Shown here one piece after another: positions 1 to 7,526 of a DNA stretch of 21,985 bases; the stretch's first letter is position 1, and each line of letters begins with the position of its first letter. This DNA is from an uncultured Alphaproteobacteria bacterium. Lineage in GTDB: Bacteria > Pseudomonadota > Alphaproteobacteria > HIMB59 > GCA-002718135. Made by a program: the position numbers and the translations under genes. A model generated the notes under the pieces. It saw only the letters and a program-made list of their open reading frames with translations. It was not told where the DNA came from and made no database searches. The stretch lies in contig CACNCW010000014.1 in the NCBI GenBank assembly GCA_902619055.1, forward strand, positions 1-21,985. Direction: 5' to 3'.

Positions 1-124
1 TTTTTTTAGAAGATATTGATTTAATTATTGTATGAGAGTCTTTTCCCGAAACCCTAAAAACAGCTATACCTGATTTACCTCTTTGCGTAGCAAGAGCAAA
101 AATTGTCTCTTTGGAAGCTTTCAT
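1..124 (-). CDS. mnmE: MnmE (TrmE) N-terminal part, cut by the left window edge
   Basis: Reading the minus strand from the ATG at 124-122 gives about 41 residues that begin MKASKETIFALATQRGKSG and continue IAVFRVSGKDSHTII. This is the start of the TrmE_N domain, with the family pattern ETI-A-AT--G-SG---RVSG. That domain binds the formyl-tetrahydrofolate used by the MnmE-MnmG complex to modify the wobble uridine of certain tRNAs. The frame is open to the window edge. It follows rho on the same strand with a 62-base gap, and rho-mnmE adjacency is common in Alphaproteobacteria. The oddity is that a second, 5'-truncated mnmE carrying the GTPase part lies on the other strand beyond rho (1271-2020). 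Whether this copy is full length cannot be seen here. The family call is firm. Confidence 0.88.
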   Translation of the reverse strand, partial: MKASKETIFALATQRGKSGIAVFRVSGKDSHTIIKSISSKK

Positions 125-186
125 TTTTTGGGAATTAAACCCAAGATGATATTAAGTAAATAAGAAAGATTATAAAAAATTTATAT

Positions 187-1341
187 TTATTTAGTTCCCA
201 TGCTTTGGAAGAATTCGCTGTTAGTTTTTGTGTTTTTCATTTTATCTAACAAGAACTCCATGGCTTCTGTACTTCCCATTGGAGCTAATATTTTTCTTAA
301 AATAAAGATTTTTCCAAGCTCGTTTTTATCAAGTAATAATTCTTCTTTTCTTGTTCCTGACTTACCAATATCAAAAGCCGGGTAAGTTCTTTTTTGGCTA
401 AGTTTTCTATCTAAAACCATTTCACTATTACCAGTACCTTTAAATTCTTCAAATATTACTTCATCCATTCTGCTTCCTGTATCTATTAAAGCAGTAGCAA
501 TAATTGTAAGTGATCCGCCTTTTTCAACGTTTCTTGCAGCTCCGAAAAATCTTTTTGGTCTTTGTAAGGCATTAGCATCAACACCTCCTGTTAACACCTT
601 TCCACTAGATGGAACAACAGTATTATAAGCTCTTCCAAGTCTTGTAATTGAATCAAGAAGGATTACAACATCGTGTTTATATTCAACGAGTCTTTTAGCT
701 TTTTCAATTACCATTTCAGCAACTTGAACGTGGCGTGAAGCAGGTTCATCAAAGGTTGAACTAATTACCTCACCCTTAACCGATCTTTGCATGTCTGTAA
801 CTTCTTCTGGTCTTTCATCAATTAGTAGAACAATCAGTTTAGCGTCAGGACTATTCGCAGTTATAGCATTAGCAATTTTTTGCATAATAATTGTTTTACC
901 AGTGAAAGGTTGTGCAACAATTAGTTGTCTTTGTCCTTTTCCAAGAGGAGCAATAATATCAATAATTCTTTCTGTATTATCTGGCATAGGTTTTTCTTGT
1001 TCAAGTTTGAACCTTGCTTCAGGATACAATGGTGTTAAATCTTCAAAGTTAACCCTGTTCTTAACTAAATCAGTTTCTTGACCGTTTATTTTGTTAATTT
1101 TAGTTATAGCAAAATATCTTTCTCCTTGCTTTGGAGATCTAATTTCTCCTTCTACGCTATCACCTGTTCTTAAGCTAAATTTTTTAATTTGTGATGGAGA
1201 AATATAGATATCATCTGGACCTGGAAGATAATTTGACTCTGAAGACCTTAAAAAACCGAAACCATCTTGCATGATTTCAATAACCCCTAAACCAGTAATA
1301 ATCTCACCTTCTTCAGCAATTGTTTTTAAGATTGAAAACAT
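187..1341 (-). CDS. rho: Transcription termination factor Rho, lacking its extreme N-terminus
   Basis: RNA-dependent hexameric ATPase that ends transcription at factor-dependent terminators. The 384 residues run colinear with Rho from the end of the Rho_N domain onward. The RNA-binding cold-shock-like domain is seen in QDGFGFLRS and [21 protein letters not shown]. The ATPase core has the P-loop AQPFTGKT, the [11 protein letters not shown] segment, [16 protein letters not shown] and the Q/R-loop region [27 protein letters not shown]. The C-terminus KTNSEFF resembles other Rho ends. Typical Rho has about 30-35 more residues before the point matching [13 protein letters not shown]; these are absent. 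Upstream the frame stays open without an ATG, but it runs antisense into the MnmE GTPase coding sequence. The start at 1341 is therefore simply the first ATG after the rearrangement junction, and no normal promoter region precedes it. Confidence 0.95.
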   Translation of the reverse strand: MFSILKTIAEEGEIITGLGVIEIMQDGFGFLRSSESNYLPGPDDIYISPSQIKKFSLRTGDSVEGEIRSPKQGERYFAITKINKINGQETDLVKNRVNFEDLTPLYPEARFKLEQEKPMPDNTERIIDIIAPLGKGQRQLIVAQPFTGKTIIMQKIANAITANSPDAKLIVLLIDERPEEVTDMQRSVKGEVISSTFDEPASRHVQVAEMVIEKAKRLVEYKHDVVILLDSITRLGRAYNTVVPSSGKVLTGGVDANALQRPKRFFGAARNVEKGGSLTIIATALIDTGSRMDEVIFEEFKGTGNSEMVLDRKLSQKRTYPAFDIGKSGTRKEELLLDKNELGKIFILRKILAPMGSTEAMEFLLDKMKNTKTNSEFFQSMGTK

Positions 1342-2020
1342 TATCGAAAGATCAACTTTGTCTAAACGAATATTTAACGGTTTTAAAATAACTATTATTG
1401 GAAAGCCGAATACAGGAAAATCTTCCTTTATTAATTATATTAATAACAAGGAAGTTTCTATAGTTACTAATATACCAGGAACTACAACGGATTTAGTAAC
1501 CTCCACACTAGATATACGAGGAGATAAATACACATTTATTGATACAGCTGGAATAAGAAAATATAAGAATTTAATTGAAAAAATAGGCATTGAAAGATCC
1601 TTAGAGAGTGCTGAAAAGTCAGATTTGAATATAGTTTTTCTCAAAAACAATGAAAAGAAAAACTATAGTAACATCAAATCAAAAATATTTGTTAAATCAA
1701 AATATGATACAAATAAAAAGAAAATTAGCGGGGTACATAGTATTTCATCAATATCTGGTTATGGAATTGAGCCTCTTATTAAAACCATATCTTCAAAATT
1801 AAAGAAAAAACCAATTTCTGGACCAGTCTTTTCACGTGAAAGACATATGGAAAGCCTAAAGAAATCCCTTGTGCTACTAAAAAGCTTAGATTTAAAAGAA
1901 ATAGATATTGCTGCTGAAAATGTTAGAAGATCAATTATATATATTGATGGAATTAATCAAAAATTTGATATTGAGAAAATTTTAGATATAATATTTAGTG
2001 ATTTTTGTATAGGCAAGTAA
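1271..2020 (+). CDS. mnmE: MnmE (TrmE) GTPase and C-terminal part, 5'-truncated
   Basis: Contains the Ras-like G domain of the tRNA modification GTPase MnmE and its C-terminal helix, ending in the family hallmark FCIGK. Its normal role, with MnmG, is to install the (carboxymethyl)aminomethyl group on wobble uridine 34. In a 249-residue reading frame, G1 is GKPNTGKS (44-51), the G2 region PGTTTD (70-74) and G3 DTAG (91-94). The G4 position reads SKYD (143-146) instead of NKxD. Usual MnmE is about 450 residues; the folate-binding domain and most of the helical domain are missing. The first ~23 residues from the ATG at 1271 are antisense to the rho 5' end and do not look like MnmE; homology begins near [12 protein letters not shown], about 1340. 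An in-frame TTG at 1358 is another possible start. A separate MnmE N-terminus is on the minus strand at 1-124. Treat it as a gene fragment or one side of a chimeric join. Confidence 0.85.
   Translation: MISITPKPVIISPSSAIVFKIENIIERSTLSKRIFNGFKITIIGKPNTGKSSFINYINNKEVSIVTNIPGTTTDLVTSTLDIRGDKYTFIDTAGIRKYKNLIEKIGIERSLESAEKSDLNIVFLKNNEKKNYSNIKSKIFVKSKYDTNKKKISGVHSISSISGYGIEPLIKTISSKLKKKPISGPVFSRERHMESLKKSLVLLKSLDLKEIDIAAENVRRSIIYIDGINQKFDIEKILDIIFSDFCIGK
1828..1843. promoter_or_regulatory. parS: parS centromere site 1, inside mnmE
   Basis: A perfect 12-base palindrome TTTCACGTGAAA at 1830-1841 matches the core of the widely conserved chromosomal parS (TGTTTCACGTGAAACA). Over all 16 positions 13 agree. 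It encodes part of the FSRER stretch of MnmE. The matching ParB is encoded about 3.4 kb downstream, and alphaproteobacterial parS sites usually lie near parAB and the origin. ParB would load here and spread as a CTP clamp. Confidence 0.85.
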
Positions 2021-2032
2021 TTTCACGTGAAA
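2021..2032. promoter_or_regulatory. parS: parS centromere site 2, between mnmE and mnmG
   Basis: A second perfect TTTCACGTGAAA core palindrome starts immediately after the mnmE stop codon and 191 bases from site 1. The flanking two bases on each side do not match the 16-base consensus, so 12 of 16 agree. The right half contains the GTG that is one of two possible mnmG starts. Two identical 12-base cores this close, upstream of parAB, make a chance occurrence unlikely. Confidence 0.85.
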
Positions 2033-2038
2033 AGAAAC

Positions 2039-3904
2039 ATGGACAATAAATTTGATGTAATTGTAATTGGTGGTGGGCATGCAGGAGTAGAAGCAGCATG
2101 CTCATCTGCAAGAACTGGATCAAAAACTACTTTAATTACCCATAAAGTTGATAAAATAGGGGAAATGTCATGCAATCCTGCAATTGGAGGTCTTGGAAAA
2201 GGCCATCTTGTAAAGGAAATAGATGCTTTAGATGGAATAATGGCTAAAGCTACAGACAGATCATGTATACAATTTAGAATGTTAAACTCCAGTAGAGGTG
2301 CTGCTGTAAGGGGTCCAAGGGCTCAAACAGACCGAATTTTATATAAAAATGCTATAAATGATCTCGTATCCGGGCAAAAAAACCTTCAAATTATCGAAGG
2401 GTCAGTAGAAGATTTAATTGTTTCAAAAAATCAAGTATTAGGAGTTGTTTTAGGTGATAACAAAAAGATATTTTCCAAATCTGTAGTTTTAACTACAGGT
2501 ACTTTCTTACAAGGGTTAATTAGAATAGGTTCTGAGAAGAAAGAAGCAGGAAGAGTTGGCGATAAACCCTCAATAAAGCTTGCAAAAAGGCTTAAAGAGC
2601 TAAAGTTTTCAATAGGCAGATTGAAGACAGGAACACCCCCAAGATTACTTAAAAAAACTATAAATTTCAATAATTTAGATGAACAATACCCAGACAAAAA
2701 ACCCATTCCCTTTTCTTTTATCAACAGAAATATCCACATTCCTCAAATATCTTGTTTTATTACCCATACTAATAAAAACACTCATGAAATAATTGATAAG
2801 AATCTTAACCTATCACCTATGTACTCAGGTGAGATACAATCAATGGGAGCTAGGTATTGCCCATCTATTGAAGATAAAATTCATAAATTCAAAAATAAGT
2901 CATCACATCAGATATTTCTTGAGCCAGAAGGATTAGATAGTGATTTAATATATCCAAACGGAATATCCTCTTCACTTCCAACTGAAATTCAAGAGCAATT
3001 TGTTAAAACGATTAAAGGTTTAGAGAATGTTACAATTACACAACCTGCTTATGCAATTGAATACGATTTTGTTGACCCACAAGAACTAACGCACACACTT
3101 GAAACAAAAAAAATTAAAAATTTATTTTTTGCAGGGCAGATAAATGGAACAACCGGATACGAAGAAGCGGCTGCACAAGGTATAATGGCCGGGATAAATG
3201 CATCACTTAAAACAAAATCTAATAAAGAATTTATAATACCTAGGTCCTCCGGATATATAGGTGTTTTGATAGACGATTTGGTTACAAAAGGAACTAAAGA
3301 GCCATATAGAATGTTCACTTCAAGGTCCGAATATAGACTTTTACTTCGGGCTGATAATGCAGATTTAAGACTTACACCCCTTGGAATTGATATTGGTTGT
3401 GTTGATATAGATAGGCAAGTAGAGTTTGAAAAAAAATCCAAAAGAATAAAAGAAGGGTTTAAGTTTGTAAAAAATCACAAATTCTCACCAGATGCACTTC
3501 TAAAAAAAGGGATAAAAATAAACAAAGATGGAAAGAAAAGAAATATCATAGACCTTTTGTCGTTTTCTAATATTACAACTACCAAGCTCAAAAAAATACT
3601 TCCTGAATTAAGTGATTTAGAAGACGATGTAATAGAACAAATAGAAATTGAAGCTAAGTACTCAGGCTATCTTGATAGGCAAAGAATGGATATTCAAGAT
3701 TTTGAAAAAGAAGAAAGCTTAACAATTCCAAAATCAACTAATTACAAACTAGTTGGAAGCTTATCTAATGAGATAGTGGAAAAATTATCGAAAATTAAAC
3801 CACCAACCCTTGGAGCAGCCTCAAGAATATCGGGCGTAACACCAGCAGCTACCATAGCACTGCTTAGATATATTAAAAAAAATAAAAATAAAAAAGCAGC
3901 ATAA
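2039..3904 (+). CDS. mnmG: tRNA uridine-5-carboxymethylaminomethyl synthesis enzyme MnmG (GidA)
   Basis: FAD-dependent partner of MnmE; together they add aminomethyl or carboxymethylaminomethyl to U34 of tRNAs reading two-fold degenerate codons. The N-terminal Rossmann motif is [14 protein letters not shown]. It is followed by the family signature [24 protein letters not shown] with its conserved cysteine, the GTFLQG motif, [18 protein letters not shown] and [13 protein letters not shown] helical C-terminal domain ends near [17 protein letters not shown]. At 621 residues from this ATG it is full length. I chose the ATG at 2039, which gives a start like other MnmG ([12 protein letters not shown]). 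An in-frame GTG at 2027 would add four residues but lies inside the parS palindrome. rsmG begins one base after the stop. Confidence 0.96.
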   Translation: MDNKFDVIVIGGGHAGVEAACSSARTGSKTTLITHKVDKIGEMSCNPAIGGLGKGHLVKEIDALDGIMAKATDRSCIQFRMLNSSRGAAVRGPRAQTDRILYKNAINDLVSGQKNLQIIEGSVEDLIVSKNQVLGVVLGDNKKIFSKSVVLTTGTFLQGLIRIGSEKKEAGRVGDKPSIKLAKRLKELKFSIGRLKTGTPPRLLKKTINFNNLDEQYPDKKPIPFSFINRNIHIPQISCFITHTNKNTHEIIDKNLNLSPMYSGEIQSMGARYCPSIEDKIHKFKNKSSHQIFLEPEGLDSDLIYPNGISSSLPTEIQEQFVKTIKGLENVTITQPAYAIEYDFVDPQELTHTLETKKIKNLFFAGQINGTTGYEEAAAQGIMAGINASLKTKSNKEFIIPRSSGYIGVLIDDLVTKGTKEPYRMFTSRSEYRLLLRADNADLRLTPLGIDIGCVDIDRQVEFEKKSKRIKEGFKFVKNHKFSPDALLKKGIKINKDGKKRNIIDLLSFSNITTTKLKKILPELSDLEDDVIEQIEIEAKYSGYLDRQRMDIQDFEKEESLTIPKSTNYKLVGSLSNEIVEKLSKIKPPTLGAASRISGVTPAATIALLRYIKKNKNKKAA

Positions 3905-3905
3905 T

Positions 3906-4511
3906 TTGGACAAAAGCGCTGTAATAAAAAAATACAAACTTAACAGAAAGCAAATTGATTTAATCAATAGCTACATACTAAAGTTAACAAAAAGCAACCA
4001 AATACACAATTTAGTAGGGCCTTCCACACTTGATGTTGCTTGGGATAGACACATTAATGATTCATTACAATTGTCTGAGTTTATTTTGAAAAAAAATGCA
4101 TCAATAATAGACCTTGGTACCGGTGCTGGGTTACCAGGAGTGATCTTATATATTTTTGGGTATTCAAATATATTATTGATCGACTCTAAGATGAAAAAAA
4201 TAAACTTTATTAAAGAATTTGCATACGAGCAGAATTTAGTAATAAAAACTATTTGCACAAGGGTTGAAAAAATCAAAAATCAAAAATTTGACTTTATTAT
4301 CTGTCGTGCCTTTGCCCCATTAGCAAAATTATTAGATTATTCACGATTTTTTACTAAAAAAAATACATCACTGCTTTTTCTAAAAGGAAGAAGTGTTAAG
4401 AAAGAAATACATGATGCAAAAAAAACCTTTAGCTTTGAATACGATCTTTACCCAAGTCAAAGTGAGGGTGATGGGTATGTATTAAAAATCAACAAATATA
4501 ACAAACTGTGA
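3906..4511 (+). CDS. rsmG: 16S rRNA (guanine-N7) methyltransferase RsmG (GidB)
   Basis: SAM-dependent methyltransferase that methylates N7 of G527 (E. coli numbering) in the 530 loop of 16S rRNA. The 201 residues show the RsmG signature WDRHINDSLQL (46-56) and the SAM-binding loop IIDLGTGAGLPGVIL (67-81). ICRAFAPLAKLL follows, as in other RsmG proteins. The start is a TTG at 3906, placed right after the mnmG stop; there is no ATG nearby that keeps the N-terminal helix. The 3' end overlaps parA by four bases (GTGA), so translation is probably coupled. The order mnmG-rsmG-parA-parB is highly conserved in bacteria. Confidence 0.95.
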   Translation: MDKSAVIKKYKLNRKQIDLINSYILKLTKSNQIHNLVGPSTLDVAWDRHINDSLQLSEFILKKNASIIDLGTGAGLPGVILYIFGYSNILLIDSKMKKINFIKEFAYEQNLVIKTICTRVEKIKNQKFDFIICRAFAPLAKLLDYSRFFTKKNTSLLFLKGRSVKKEIHDAKKTFSFEYDLYPSQSEGDGYVLKINKYNKL

Positions 4512-5281
4512 AAAAAATTATTTCTATATCTAACCAAAAAGGCGGTGTTGGTAAAACCACAACTACAATAAACTTAGCCACTTCATTAGCTGCAGTGAAA
4601 AAAAATGTCTTAATTGTCGACGCTGACCCACAAGGCAATGCGAGCACAGGATTAGGTCTTTCTTATGATGAAAGAAAACCATCAATTTATGAAATGATTC
4701 ATGAAAAGAAATTTTTAAAAGAAGGTATTAAAGAAACATTAATTCCTGGTCTTAAAATTATTGGAGCAAACACAGATTTGGCTGCAGCGGAGGTAGAACT
4801 TACAAATTTCGAAAACAGAGAGTACGTTTTTAAATCAATATTTGCTGAGATTAATAATTTTGATTTTATTTTTATAGATTGTCCACCAGCACTTGGTTTA
4901 CTGACAATTAATTCACTAGTTGCGTCAGATACCACACTAATTCCTCTTCAGTCTGAGTTTTTTGCTCTTGAGGGCCTTTCAGCTTTAATGCAAACAATCA
5001 AACTAATTCAACAAAACTTCAATAAAGATCTAAAGATTGAAGGAATACTATTAACAATGCTGGACAAAAGAAATTCACTAAGCTCTTTAGTTGAGAAAGA
5101 TGTAAGGCAACATTTTGGAAATCAAGTATACAAAACAACCATTCCAAGAAATGTTAAAATATCAGAGGCCCCAAGTCATGGTAAACCAGCACTGGTATAC
5201 GATACACAAGCCGCAGGCTCTTTGGCTTATATAGAGCTTGCAAAAGAGGTAATTTTAAATCAAAATAAAAACTATGAATAA
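4508..5281 (+). CDS. parA: Chromosome partitioning ATPase ParA (Soj)
   Basis: Walker-type ATPase that binds DNA nonspecifically when dimeric and ATP-bound, and drives segregation of ParB-parS complexes. The deviant Walker A box KGGVGKTTT (11-19) has the signature lysine. It is followed by IVDADPQGNAS (36-46) and Walker B FIFIDCPPALG (120-130). Length is 257 residues, normal for chromosomal ParA, with no N-terminal regulatory extension of the plasmid type. The start is a GTG at 4508 overlapping the rsmG stop; the sequence after it begins KKIISISNQKGG, as expected. parB starts eight bases before the parA stop. Two parS sites lie about 2.5-2.7 kb upstream. Confidence 0.97.
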   Translation: MKKIISISNQKGGVGKTTTTINLATSLAAVKKNVLIVDADPQGNASTGLGLSYDERKPSIYEMIHEKKFLKEGIKETLIPGLKIIGANTDLAAAEVELTNFENREYVFKSIFAEINNFDFIFIDCPPALGLLTINSLVASDTTLIPLQSEFFALEGLSALMQTIKLIQQNFNKDLKIEGILLTMLDKRNSLSSLVEKDVRQHFGNQVYKTTIPRNVKISEAPSHGKPALVYDTQAAGSLAYIELAKEVILNQNKNYE

Positions 5282-6113
5282 AGACAATAAACTAGGAATG
5301 GGCCTAGGAGCTCTTTTATCAACCACAAATAATAATTCTGACAGCAGCAATGCGATTCAGAAAATTAATATATCTCAAATAATCCCCAACCCTTCCCAAC
5401 CAAGAAAAAACTTTAAAGATGAAGACCTCAAAGAGCTTTCATCTTCAATTAAAAACCAAGGATTAATACAACCTATAATCATAAAACCAATAAAAGATGG
5501 CCAATATCAGATTATTGCTGGGGAAAGAAGGTGGAGGGCTTGTCAATTAAATGGAATGCATGAGGTAGAATGTGTCATTAAAAATCTAGATGTCACCAAT
5601 GTTTTGGAGGCTGCATTAATAGAAAATATTCAAAGAGAAGATTTAAATGTTATTGAAGAAGCAAATGCGTATAAAGGTCTTATTAAAATTAAAAATATTA
5701 ACAACGACAATCTCGCAAAACTTGTAGGCAAAAGCTCAAGTCATATATCCAACATTCTACGCCTTTTAGACTTAGACGAAAAAATACAAGATCTAGTTAT
5801 AAAAGGTGATTTATCAATGGGGCATGCTAGAGCGCTTATTGGCGTTCCAAACGCAATAGATAAAGCTAATGAAATTGTTTCAAAAAAATTAAGTGTTAGG
5901 GAAGCAGAAAGAATAACCTCTAAATACAAAAATAATAAAAAAAAGAAAACCTTGAAAGACCCAAATATAATTGATTTAGAAAAGGAGTTATCAGACAAAA
6001 TTGGACTAAAGACATCAATCCAATTCAATGAGAGCGGATCCTCTGGCTCACTAACCCTATATTACTCTGATTTAAACCAATTAGATGATTTAATGAAAAG
6101 ACTTAAGAAATAA
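5274..6113 (+). CDS. parB: Chromosome partitioning protein ParB (Spo0J)
   Basis: CTP-dependent DNA clamp that loads at parS and stimulates ParA. The 279 residues show an N-terminal LGMGLGALL segment (7-15), the conserved ParA-contacting region. The ParB/CTPase fold has IIPNPSQPRKNF (36-47), GERRWRA (83-89) and ENIQREDLN (117-125). A helix-turn-helix follows, LAKLVGKSSSHISNILRLL (148-166), then SMGHARAL (181-188). A lysine-rich linker and a short C-terminal dimerisation domain complete it. The HTH would read the two TTTCACGTGAAA sites upstream. Its 3' end overlaps convergent holA by 11 bases, with no room for a terminator outside coding sequence. Confidence 0.96.
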   Translation: MNKDNKLGMGLGALLSTTNNNSDSSNAIQKINISQIIPNPSQPRKNFKDEDLKELSSSIKNQGLIQPIIIKPIKDGQYQIIAGERRWRACQLNGMHEVECVIKNLDVTNVLEAALIENIQREDLNVIEEANAYKGLIKIKNINNDNLAKLVGKSSSHISNILRLLDLDEKIQDLVIKGDLSMGHARALIGVPNAIDKANEIVSKKLSVREAERITSKYKNNKKKKTLKDPNIIDLEKELSDKIGLKTSIQFNESGSSGSLTLYYSDLNQLDDLMKRLKK

Positions 6114-7041
6114 CAATTTTCTTAATATTTAAAATAAATCTCAGACCTGTAATTAGAGACAACCCGCCTTTGTCTCTCAAATTTTTCTCAGTGGAAAACA
6201 ATAACCTTATAAGCTTTTTTTTCTTTAAGGGTCCAAAGTTTCTATAAATATTAAATAAATAACCTTTTTCCCTAAAAAGGTATGATGGAATTTTTTTATT
6301 ATATTCATCCTCATTTTTACAATCTATTATCATTTGACAAAAATATTTGCAATAATAGTACAATTCACTCACATCAGATGTATTTATAATTTTATCTCTA
6401 TAAACCTGAACTATTTCTTTGTTCTTTTGTAATAGAATAAAAAAAAGCTTCTCTTTTCCTGAATCATCAATTGTTAAAAGCTTTCTCACATTTTTAACTG
6501 TAATATCCTCTTCTTCTAAACTAGTAATTTTATTAAGATTGTTTTCTAAAAAAATATATTTGTTATCCAGTTTTTCAGTAAGCAACCAATAAACATCTTT
6601 TTCGATGGTTTTTTTATTAGATTTCAAAAATTCGTTAATAATTTTTATTTTTGATTCTTTGCTTAATTCATAACAATCAATTACATAACTATCATTATTT
6701 TTAATAAATAAATTTTTAACACTTTTTATTTTCTGAGAATTTTCTTGAAAAAATATAAATATACCATTTGTTTCCCGAAGTTCATTTAAATCAATTTTAT
6801 CAATTCCTTTACAGTTCTTACAAAAATATATTTTTTTATCTTCAAAAAGACCAATCTCATCAACAAACTCATTAATTGTACCAATATATTGTATATTAGC
6901 AGACTGATTGTTTTTATATCTCTCAATAATTATTTTTACTATTTTTTCCATAAGGGTTACTTCATTACCGCTTACAAAATAGAATTTTTTATCCAGCACA
7001 AAGTCTTTATTTAGTAAAATAACTAGTGGATCAACTTTCAT
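6103..7041 (-). CDS. holA: DNA polymerase III delta subunit HolA
   Basis: Clamp-loader subunit that opens the beta sliding clamp. The 312-residue protein is lysine- and asparagine-rich and diverged, but its layout fits delta. The N-terminal segment KKFYFVSGNEVTLMEKIVKIIIERY resembles the delta opening (LxGxxxxLxxxxxxxI). Mid-protein stretches such as GIFIFFQEN, YELSKESKIKIINEFL and ITVKNVRKLLTIDDSGKEKLFFIL match typical delta order. The position directly after lptE and leuS is also the usual alphaproteobacterial one. It overlaps lptE by four bases (ATGA), so it is the last gene of the leuS operon. Function is inferred from pattern plus context. Confidence 0.82.
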   Translation of the reverse strand: MKVDPLVILLNKDFVLDKKFYFVSGNEVTLMEKIVKIIIERYKNNQSANIQYIGTINEFVDEIGLFEDKKIYFCKNCKGIDKIDLNELRETNGIFIFFQENSQKIKSVKNLFIKNNDSYVIDCYELSKESKIKIINEFLKSNKKTIEKDVYWLLTEKLDNKYIFLENNLNKITSLEEEDITVKNVRKLLTIDDSGKEKLFFILLQKNKEIVQVYRDKIINTSDVSELYYYCKYFCQMIIDCKNEDEYNKKIPSYLFREKGYLFNIYRNFGPLKKKKLIRLLFSTEKNLRDKGGLSLITGLRFILNIKKIVIS

Positions 7042-7526
7042 TTACATTTGTTTATATCCAATCTAGACAAGAAAGATATAAGTTGATTAAAATTCTCAGT
7101 AATAGCTAGCTCATATTTTTTTTCTAAAGATGTATCAGTACCATAGTTATAACCTGCAGATTTAGGTATGATTGAAAAACTAGATAAAATCTCTTTTTCG
7201 TAAACAATACAATTTTGTTGATTTAATAATAAGGTATAAAAGAACCTCAGTTCATATCTTAAGTTAGATGTTGCTTGATTTGTTTCAATTGATCTTTTGG
7301 TTTTAATCTCATCTATATTTATGATTAGTTTATACTCATCTTGTTTATTTTGCCCAAAAAACATTGGTGTATATGAATTTATAAACACCAAATCTACACC
7401 CGAAGTGATTACTTCTGTTTTTTCATAAAGTGGATTTATTAGGTTTTTGTTATCATTATAAACAAAATCAAAATTATTACATGATGCGATAAAAGCAAAT
7501 ATAAAAAAATACCATATTTTTTTCAT
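7038..7526 (-). CDS. lptE: LPS-assembly lipoprotein LptE
   Basis: Outer-membrane lipoprotein that plugs the LptD barrel and helps insert lipopolysaccharide. A short lysine-headed hydrophobic signal is followed by a lipobox, IASC, with the lipidated cysteine at about residue 16 (162 residues from the ATG). The mature part is small, beta-rich and weakly conserved, as LptE proteins are. The call leans on the lipobox, the size and the conserved leuS-lptE-holA order. The ATG at 7526 shares its first base with the last base of the leuS stop (TGATG). A TTG one codon upstream is less likely. A gene for LptD is not in the window. Confidence 0.78.
   Translation of the reverse strand: MKKIWYFFIFAFIASCNNFDFVYNDNKNLINPLYEKTEVITSGVDLVFINSYTPMFFGQNKQDEYKLIINIDEIKTKRSIETNQATSNLRYELRFFYTLLLNQQNCIVYEKEILSSFSIIPKSAGYNYGTDTSLEKKYELAITENFNQLISFLSRLDINKCK

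Noticed and set aside
200..1081. Open frames on the plus strand opposite rho (61 and 96 codons)
   Set aside because: They are antisense to a strongly conserved Rho frame, show no recognisable domain, and their composition is that of a reverse-complemented coding strand.
1271..1339. Possibility that the first 23 residues of the plus-strand MnmE frame are a genuine new N-terminus
   Set aside because: This stretch is the exact antisense of conserved Rho codons and shows no match to MnmE; it is open only because the rho antisense frame happens to lack stops.
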